This document shows, piece after piece, positions 58,213 to 64,000 of a stretch of DNA of 64,000 nucleotides. The notes below the pieces were generated by a model that saw only the letters and a program-made list of their open reading frames with translations, was not told the origin of the DNA and did not search any database. Numbering within the stretch: the first letter of the stretch is position 1; each line of letters begins with the position of its first letter. The DNA is from Mucilaginibacter boryungensis (GTDB taxonomy: Bacteria > Bacteroidota > Bacteroidia > Sphingobacteriales > Sphingobacteriaceae). Made by a program: the position numbers and the translations under genes. Location: assembly GCF_015221995.1 (NCBI RefSeq), contig NZ_JADFFM010000001.1, positions 682,001 through 746,000 on the forward strand, written 5' to 3'.

Positions 58213-61032
58213 ATGAATCTATTCAAATACCCCTACCTCAAGTTATTGGCCGTAACACTGTTGATATGTGCCGCGCAATTAGTAAAAGCGCAAACCGGTA
58301 TCAATAACATTATTGCTAAAATTGATACTTTTAACAACCGCATGCCCGCCGAAAAACTGTACATGCAGTTTGATAAGCCCTATTATGCCGTGGGCGATAC
58401 CATTTGGTTTAAAGCATATTTATTAAATTCTAATCTTAATTACTCGCGTTTAAGCAGCCGGTTATATGTGGAAGTATTAAACGATAGCAGCAAGGTACTG
58501 CGCCGCATGGCTATTCCAATGGGGGTGGGTATCACCTGGGGCAATATATCGTTAGAGGGTATCCGCGAAGGATCAGTAAGTATACGCGCCTACACTAATT
58601 GGATGCGCAACTTTGGCCAGGATTACTTTTTTAATAAGGCCTTTTATGTAGCTAATCCTAAAAAACAAACATGGCTGGTTAATGCAGGCAGCACACTGGC
58701 CGATGCCAACCATATAAAAATGGCTATGAAGTTTACCAGCCTGGATAATCAATCGGTAGGTTTACGGCCTTTAAACCTGCGGGTAACAGATGGAAAAAAA
58801 ACTTTATTTAAAGGCACCGCGCAAACTACAGCCGAAGGTATGCTGGACGTAAACTTTCCGCTACCCGATAAAACCCCGGTAAAAAACCTGGTATTAGTAG
58901 CGCAGGATAAAGATAACAAGAAGCAAGCTGCCGTACCGGTAGTTACACACCGCGCTAAAGATGTTGATGTACAGTTTATGCCCGAGGGGGGCTACATTGT
59001 GGCCGGGCTGCCATCGCACATTGGTTTTAAGGCTGTGGGCGATGACGGGCACGGGGTAGCTATCAGTGGTAAAATAGTGAATGCCGCCGGCGAAGATGTG
59101 GTATCATTTGCATCTGCTTATAAAGGCATGGGAACGGTTGACCTTGCCCCGCAGGCGGGCGACGTATATATTGCGAAAGTTAACCTGCCCGATGGCCAAA
59201 CAAAAGATATACCGTTACCGGTTATAAAGCAATCGGGGACAGAGATACGCGTGCGTAACCTTGCTGCACGCGATAGTATGGACGTATCGGTGTTTTTAAG
59301 CGCCGACCTGGTTAAACCCGGCAATACTTATTATTTGGTTGGCCAGGCGCGCGGCGTAGTTTGCTTTGGCGCCGGGATACCCACTACCAAAGCTTTTGCA
59401 ACTGTACATGTGGCTAAAAGTTTGTTCCCTACCGGGATAGTACATTTTACATTGCTAAACGCGCAAAGCCAGCCACTTAACGAGCGGCTGACTTTTGTTG
59501 AGCATCATGATAACCTAAAAATAAGCATAGCGCCCGGGCAGCAAAATTTTGCCCCGCACGATAGCATCCCTTTAAAAATTACAGTGAAGGACCCATCGGG
59601 CAAACCGGTTATAGGCAGCTTCTCGGTAGCGGTTACCGATGATACCCAGGTTAAAACCGATAGCGTAAACGCCGATAACATTTTAACCCATTTCCTGCTC
59701 TCGGCAGACCTGAAAGGCTTTGTTGAAGACCCCGCCTACTATTTTAGCGGCGATAAAATGGCCTGGCAGGCGCTGGACGCATTACTGCTTACCCAGGGCT
59801 GGGTGGGGTATGATTGGGCTGCTATTAACGCCCAGGCTAAACCAACGTTTAACCCCGAGTATGAATATACGGTTAACGGTTATGTAGGTAACCTGCTTAA
59901 TAAGCCAATAGCAAATGCCGAAGTAACCTTATTGGCTACCGGGCGGTACCACTATATTAAAGATACCTTAACCAATGCGCAGGGCCGGTTTGTATTTAAA
60001 CATTTCCCACCTATTGACAGCGCTACGTTTGTTTTGCAGGCCATGAACAAACGGCATAAAGTAATTAATGCGGGTATCACGGTTGATGAAAATATTGCCC
60101 CCGACGTTATAAAAGCCAATATACCCCACGCTGCGCCATGGTATGTAAACAGCGACCCTGCCATGCTTAATTATGTAAAAACTAATCCCACCTATCATAA
60201 CGATCTGGATAAGGCCGTATATGGCCCGCAGGGCCGTATGCTAAATATGGTAACCATACGCAATCAGGCTATTATTAAAGGATCGGCCAACCTTAACGAT
60301 GGGGGCGAGGCCGACCAGATAATTGATGAGCAAACTATAGAGGAAGCCAACAAAACATCATTAGGCGATCTTTTAGAGCAAAAGGTAAAAGATTTCAGGG
60401 TAGGGTATCCGCCCAGGAGCCATAATTTGACTTATTTTTTAAAAGACAAAAAAGTGCGTTTTATATTTGATGGTATAGATTTGAACAGGTTTTATACCCC
60501 GATGGAGGCTACTGAAGGTGCCCCTCTGCAAAATGATTATTACATCTATATTAAACAATATCTTGATTATTTTACCGCCGAAGATATTAAAGGGATAGAA
60601 GTTCAATACTCATCAAGGAACACTGCGCGGTATAGTAACAGGAATTTAACTTCCGATGAAATATTGGCTGAAAACCCGGCCGGCGCGCGTGGTTCAGCAA
60701 CAGCTTTTATCGAGATAACCACCCGTTCGGGCAATGGTCCGTTTATGCGGAAGGCTAATGGCATATACGTTTACAAACCGTTGAAAAGCACTTTGCCCAA
60801 AACCTTTTACCGCCCAAGATATACCGTTGCAAACCCCACCAGTAAATACGGCGATCTGCGGTCTACCATCCATTGGGAGCCGGCAGTAGTAACCAACCAA
60901 AGTGGCGAGGCCACCCTATCGTTCTTTGCTGCAGATAAACCGGCTACCTACACCATCACTATGGAAGGCGGCGATTTAAATGGCAAGGTTGGCTATCAAA
61001 CCCAAAAGGTAACCGTTGCAGGTGGGAAATAA
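58213..61032 (+). CDS. Large exported MG2 / TonB-plug-like surface protein
   Basis: 939 residues. Signal peptide (cleavage after LVKAQ near residue 25). The N-terminal half has alpha-2-macroglobulin MG2-like motifs (YMQFDKPYYAVGDTIWFKAYLLN; GSVSIRAYTNWMRNFGQDYFFNKAFYV), then a carboxypeptidase-regulatory-like repeat (EYTVNGYVGNLLNKPIANAEVTLLATG) and a region resembling a TonB-receptor plug (NKTSLGDLLEQKVKDFRVGYPP...RFIFDGIDLN). No beta-barrel follows. Bacteroidota carry many such proteins; function is unproven. The ATG at 58213 is preferred to a TTG at 58189. Confidence 0.85.
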   Translation: MNLFKYPYLKLLAVTLLICAAQLVKAQTGINNIIAKIDTFNNRMPAEKLYMQFDKPYYAVGDTIWFKAYLLNSNLNYSRLSSRLYVEVLNDSSKVLRRMAIPMGVGITWGNISLEGIREGSVSIRAYTNWMRNFGQDYFFNKAFYVANPKKQTWLVNAGSTLADANHIKMAMKFTSLDNQSVGLRPLNLRVTDGKKTLFKGTAQTTAEGMLDVNFPLPDKTPVKNLVLVAQDKDNKKQAAVPVVTHRAKDVDVQFMPEGGYIVAGLPSHIGFKAVGDDGHGVAISGKIVNAAGEDVVSFASAYKGMGTVDLAPQAGDVYIAKVNLPDGQTKDIPLPVIKQSGTEIRVRNLAARDSMDVSVFLSADLVKPGNTYYLVGQARGVVCFGAGIPTTKAFATVHVAKSLFPTGIVHFTLLNAQSQPLNERLTFVEHHDNLKISIAPGQQNFAPHDSIPLKITVKDPSGKPVIGSFSVAVTDDTQVKTDSVNADNILTHFLLSADLKGFVEDPAYYFSGDKMAWQALDALLLTQGWVGYDWAAINAQAKPTFNPEYEYTVNGYVGNLLNKPIANAEVTLLATGRYHYIKDTLTNAQGRFVFKHFPPIDSATFVLQAMNKRHKVINAGITVDENIAPDVIKANIPHAAPWYVNSDPAMLNYVKTNPTYHNDLDKAVYGPQGRMLNMVTIRNQAIIKGSANLNDGGEADQIIDEQTIEEANKTSLGDLLEQKVKDFRVGYPPRSHNLTYFLKDKKVRFIFDGIDLNRFYTPMEATEGAPLQNDYYIYIKQYLDYFTAEDIKGIEVQYSSRNTARYSNRNLTSDEILAENPAGARGSATAFIEITTRSGNGPFMRKANGIYVYKPLKSTLPKTFYRPRYTVANPTSKYGDLRSTIHWEPAVVTNQSGEATLSFFAADKPATYTITMEGGDLNGKVGYQTQKVTVAGGK

Positions 61033-61051
61033 CATTTGATTAACAAATGAA

Positions 61052-61087
61052 AAAGGGCCGTGCCATATTGTACGGTCCTTTTTTATT
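61052..61087. terminator. Intrinsic terminator downstream of the MG2/plug gene
   Basis: AAAAGGGCCGT-GCCATATTGT-ACGGTCCTTTTTT, stem of nine pairs with one G-U, followed by TTTT. Confidence 0.88.
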
Positions 61088-61160
61088 TTATACAGATGAA
61101 GTTCTTTCAATTTTGTATTTTGAACAATATTATTAAAGTCAAATAAAACCTCCTGACGTG

Positions 61161-62390
61161 ATGAGATTTACTGCTATACTTTTTTTTACGCTTTTGGCTA
61201 TCAGCAACATTAATTGTACTGCACAAAGTGCATTAACAAAGCAACATGCATTTAATAAGCGGGGAATTATTACAGGCGCCGACCAGACTGAAAAATATTT
61301 GCCTTATTTAAATGGAAAGCGAATTGGCCTGGTGGCCAACCAAAGTTCCCTGATTGGTAAGAAAAACAGCGTAGACAGTTTATTAAGCCTGGGAGTTAAA
61401 ATTATAAAAGTGTTTGGGCCCGAGCATGGGTTTAGAGGCAATGCCAGTAATGGAGCTGTGGTAGGCGATGAGAAAGATGCGAAAACCGGCATTCCAATTA
61501 TCTCGTTATATGGCAAAAACCAAAAACCGACAGCAGAACAACTGGCAGATATCGATCTGATGATCTTTGATATCCAGGATGTGGGTTGCCGCTTTTATAC
61601 TAATATCAATACGCTTGAACATGTAATGCAGGCCTGTGCAGAAAACAACAAAGAACTGCTAATACTTGACAGGCCTAATCCTAACGGATACTTATTGGAT
61701 GGGCCGGTAATGACTGATGATAAATTTAAATCGGGTATTGGGATACATCATACGCCAATGGCCCATGGCATGACCATAGGAGAATTTGCACAATACCTTA
61801 ACGGCGAGGGGTACCTAAAGCAGCAATGCAAAATAACTATTATAAAAATTGCCAATTACAATCATAACATGCCTTATGTATTACCCATACATCCTTCACC
61901 AAATTTAAATACACAGCAAGCCGTAATGCTTTTCCCCAGCCTGTGCATGTTTGAAGGGACAGCTATTAACGAAGGCCGGGGCACGTATATGCCATTTACT
62001 GTTTTGGGTGCACCCGCATTACGGGGCAAATATTCATTTTCATACAAACCGTTAAGTATCCCCGGAATGAGTGAGACCCCCAATCATAAAGACTCTGTTT
62101 GCTATGGCCTCGACCTTCGTAATTATGATGTCAACAATTTACGCAAAAGCCGCCAGATCAATTTGGCATGGGTTATTGAATTATATCATGCTTATCCTGA
62201 CAAAGCCCATTTTTTTGCTGAAGAGAGGGCCAGTACCGGTGTATCTCCATTCGATCTGCGTATAGGTACAGATCAACTCAGAAAGCAGATAATAGCCGGG
62301 GTTCCTGAAACTGAAATCAGGAAAAGCTGGGAACCGGGATTGCAAAAGTTTAAGGCTATACGGGCAAAGTATCTTTTATACCCGGATTAA
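61161..62390 (+). CDS. NamZ-family (DUF1343) exo-beta-N-acetylmuramidase
   Basis: 409 residues. Signal peptide (cleavage after INCTA/Q), then the family signatures KRIGLVANQSSLIGKKNSVDSLL, FGPEHGFRG near residue 93, IFDIQDVGCRFYTNINTL, LDRPNPNGYLLDGPVM near 175 and EGRGTYMPFTVLGAPAL. The NamZ family removes non-reducing terminal MurNAc from peptidoglycan fragments in cell-wall recycling. The ATG at 61161 is chosen over an adjacent GTG. Confidence 0.9.
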   Translation: MRFTAILFFTLLAISNINCTAQSALTKQHAFNKRGIITGADQTEKYLPYLNGKRIGLVANQSSLIGKKNSVDSLLSLGVKIIKVFGPEHGFRGNASNGAVVGDEKDAKTGIPIISLYGKNQKPTAEQLADIDLMIFDIQDVGCRFYTNINTLEHVMQACAENNKELLILDRPNPNGYLLDGPVMTDDKFKSGIGIHHTPMAHGMTIGEFAQYLNGEGYLKQQCKITIIKIANYNHNMPYVLPIHPSPNLNTQQAVMLFPSLCMFEGTAINEGRGTYMPFTVLGAPALRGKYSFSYKPLSIPGMSETPNHKDSVCYGLDLRNYDVNNLRKSRQINLAWVIELYHAYPDKAHFFAEERASTGVSPFDLRIGTDQLRKQIIAGVPETEIRKSWEPGLQKFKAIRAKYLLYPD

Positions 62391-62416
62391 TTAAATCGCA
62401 GCGTAAGCGTTTTCCG

Positions 62417-62818
62417 CTACTGAAAATTAAACAGTATCTCCTTATATTTTTCCCCCTCATTACTTATATCATAGTACCAGGAATTTCCCACATTTTCTAT
62501 AGTATAAGTAAATCCGGCTTTTATAGTAGTATCGTCATTGCCGGGCACTGCTTTTTCTACAACTAATTTATGGGCCAGGTTGGGGATGTCTTTAATCCTC
62601 ATTGGGGGTAATACCGAATCCCAAAGTATTTGATTGGGCAATTTTTGTATAGATAGTTTGAATTGGATATTACCATTATCGCCCGAGAAATCTTTATCGG
62701 TATAAAGTATAAATTTAATTTTCCTGGTAGTTACAGGGTCGGGTGTTGAGCTTTTTTTACATGCTGCCGTAAATAAGACTGCACAGCCACAAAAAATTGC
62801 TAAAAGGTTTGTTTTCAT
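62417..62818 (-). CDS. Small lipoprotein, unknown function
   Basis: 133 residues. Lipoprotein signal with lipobox LFTAAC near residue 20 followed by KKSSTPDPVTT. The remaining ~110 residues are predicted beta-rich (KIKFILYTDKDFSGDNGNIQFKLSIQ). No family recognised; homologues are typical of Bacteroidota. Convergent with the muramidase gene. Confidence 0.75.
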   Translation of the reverse strand: MKTNLLAIFCGCAVLFTAACKKSSTPDPVTTRKIKFILYTDKDFSGDNGNIQFKLSIQKLPNQILWDSVLPPMRIKDIPNLAHKLVVEKAVPGNDDTTIKAGFTYTIENVGNSWYYDISNEGEKYKEILFNFQ

Positions 62819-62947
62819 ATTCGGGATAACGACGACTGACGAACAAAGGTTGCCTTGCTGTTTTTTTGATTAGCATGCCTTAGCCTCTTTTAATAATAAA
62901 GCAACGTTTTTAAATAAAATACGGTATATACAGGCAAACCTATATAC

Positions 62948-63406
62948 ATGAAGAAAATAGTTATACTCTGTTTATTTAGCTTAACGTTTGCGGCCTGCAA
63001 AAAGGCCCCGGTAACTACACCAGCTTTACAAACAGGAAATGGGATAACCGGCAAATGGAATATAATCTCGGTAACCGTTATTCCGCGCGATTCAACAGGG
63101 AAGGCCATAAACAACGGGACTGGATATGCCGAACCGGCTTATTATTTTTTTCAGTTTAACGCCGATAATACCTGGGTAGAGAATCTGGACCCTGCACCAA
63201 CCAATCCGTTGGGCGAAAGCGGCCGCTATGTTTTGCATGCAGATACCAGCTTTACCCTGATCAATGTTAACCTGCCTTCAAGTCCGGTAGAGTGCAAAAT
63301 TGTGTCCCTTAGCGGTTCATCGTTTGTATTTAGCCACCAAAAAGCCACCTTGTATAATGGCGTAACCCCCGGTCGATTGGAATACGTTTTTGAATTAAAA
63401 AAGTAA
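62948..63406 (+). CDS. Lipocalin-like lipoprotein
   Basis: 152 residues. Lipobox TFAAC near residue 17, a Thr/Pro linker, then a beta-barrel-like domain opening GNGITGKWNIISVTV, the GxW of lipocalin-like domains, with YYFFQFNADNTWVENL and GRYVLHADTSFTLIN. Ligand unknown. Single gene. Confidence 0.78.
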   Translation: MKKIVILCLFSLTFAACKKAPVTTPALQTGNGITGKWNIISVTVIPRDSTGKAINNGTGYAEPAYYFFQFNADNTWVENLDPAPTNPLGESGRYVLHADTSFTLINVNLPSSPVECKIVSLSGSSFVFSHQKATLYNGVTPGRLEYVFELKK

Positions 63407-63622
63407 TATGAGCGGTAAAGCATTTGTTGTGCCGCGAGTTAAGCTATGATACTAAAACATAGTATACCAATAGAGCTATAATTAGGACGAATATCTGCAA
63501 TATATCTGTTTTAATTAGTAACCACCGCCAATTTAACTGAACATTTAGCCAACATGCGGCATTCGGCATTCGCTGAAATTCATCAATTTAGCTATACGGT
63601 ATCACCAATCCGTTAAACCTAT

Positions 63623-64000
63623 ATGATAAACTTAAATACCCGCACGTCAATAGTAGCATTGGCCGCAATAACAATTGCCGCGTTTGCTTTTAAAGCCGGC
63701 AATAAAGACGGCTGGCAATCTAAATTTGTAACGCAGAACGCCGACGGTTCGTTAACCTACCATCCCGATGACCGCGGCAATACCATCCCCGATTTTAGCC
63801 GGGTAGGTTATCACGAACAGGATACAGCCATTCCGGATGTAGCCGTAGTGAAAACCCTTGAAGCGCCTAAAGATGGCAGTAACGCCCGTCAATTGATACA
63901 GGATGCTATAAATGAAGTAGCCCAACGCCAACCAGACGCTAAGGGCTTCCGCGGCGCTATCCTGCTTAAAAAAGGGGTTTATAAAATAGCCGACAGCCTG
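63623..64000 (+). CDS. Exported protein, start of a predicted polysaccharide-active beta-helix protein (cut by right edge)
   Basis: 126 codons visible. Signal-like N-terminus (MINLNTRTSIVALAAITIAA then FAFKAG). DGSLTYHPDDRGNTIPDFSRVGYH near residue 45 and NARQLIQDAINEVAQRQPD ... GFRGAILLKKGVYKIADSL near 100 are typical of the first rungs of pectate-lyase-superfamily beta-helix proteins. The catalytic part lies beyond the window, so the substrate is unknown. Confidence 0.7.
   Translation, partial: MINLNTRTSIVALAAITIAAFAFKAGNKDGWQSKFVTQNADGSLTYHPDDRGNTIPDFSRVGYHEQDTAIPDVAVVKTLEAPKDGSNARQLIQDAINEVAQRQPDAKGFRGAILLKKGVYKIADSL

Overview
The window reads as chromosome of a Bacteroidota bacterium, most likely a Sphingobacteriaceae member close to Mucilaginibacter or Pedobacter. 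The evidence is: several promoters fit the Bacteroidota -7 element TAnnTTTG; there is a type IX secretion plug protein (DUF5103) and a protein with a T9SS sorting tail; single-chain RibBA, split transketolase, a TamB-like AsmA giant, an MG2/plug surface protein and GH130/GT4 glycan genes are all usual in that family. No organism name can be proven from the sequence alone. 

Layout. 1-42102 is ordinary chromosome: an OmpR-type response regulator (cut by the left edge), GH130 phosphorylase, macrodomain protein, DinB-like protein, M3 peptidase, T9SS plug, an ECF sigma / repeat-bearing membrane protein / periplasmic protein trio, split transketolase, peroxiredoxin plus M23 peptidase, FAH-family hydrolase, a frameshifted P-loop kinase, a T9SS-tail protein, Kup, EVE protein, esterase, two GT4 glycosyltransferases, a class III aminotransferase, thioesterase, PD40 protein, PQQ-type sugar dehydrogenase, DUF92 protein, HAD phosphatase, OmpA lipoprotein, J-domain/KTSC protein, aconitase, TsaD, TamB, RibBA, an LptF/G-type permease and a START-like protein. 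Intergenic gaps in this half carry at least six whole or half copies of a REP-like inverted repeat (outer motif TCATTGCGAG) and other short dispersed repeats. 

42103-56858 is a genomic island. A complete tRNA-Met(CAU) lies at 42103-42176, and a 43-bp exact copy of its 3' part lies at 56816-56858, the usual footprint of site-specific integration into a tRNA gene. The enclosed ~14.7 kb, which looks richer in GC by eye, encodes nitrous oxide reduction. A nine-gene leftward operon runs cytochrome c - nosZ - membrane protein - nosL - nosD - nosF - nosY - small periplasmic protein - Crp/Fnr regulator. Upstream, in the same direction, lie an Rrf2 regulator with three cysteines, a DUF2249-ScdA_N-hemerythrin (RIC/YtfE-like) repair protein, and a four-gene operon of two histidine-rich polytopic membrane proteins, a MIP18-family Fe-S factor and a DUF1858/DUF2249 protein. 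No nitrite reductase or recognised NO reductase is present. The nos set is the Sec-exported, nosR-less clade II type. No integrase is visible; an OmpW pseudogene and a truncated cation/proton antiporter near the ends suggest erosion.

Island regulation appears legible. TGAT-N4-ATCA (Crp/Fnr-type) boxes lie upstream of cytochrome c/nosZ, ric and ompW, with an imperfect one upstream of the DUF2249 operon. At ric and cytochrome c a second palindrome, TAAAAGA-N8-TCTTTTA, sits exactly 33 bp centre-to-centre from the Crp/Fnr box; at ric it contains the -7 hexamer region. This suggests activation by the island's Crp/Fnr protein combined with repression by its Rrf2 protein.

56866-64000 returns to ordinary chromosome: VTT/DedA-like membrane protein, rhamnose mutarotase, a large MG2/plug protein, a NamZ-family muramidase, two small lipoproteins and the start of a predicted polysaccharide-active protein cut by the right edge.
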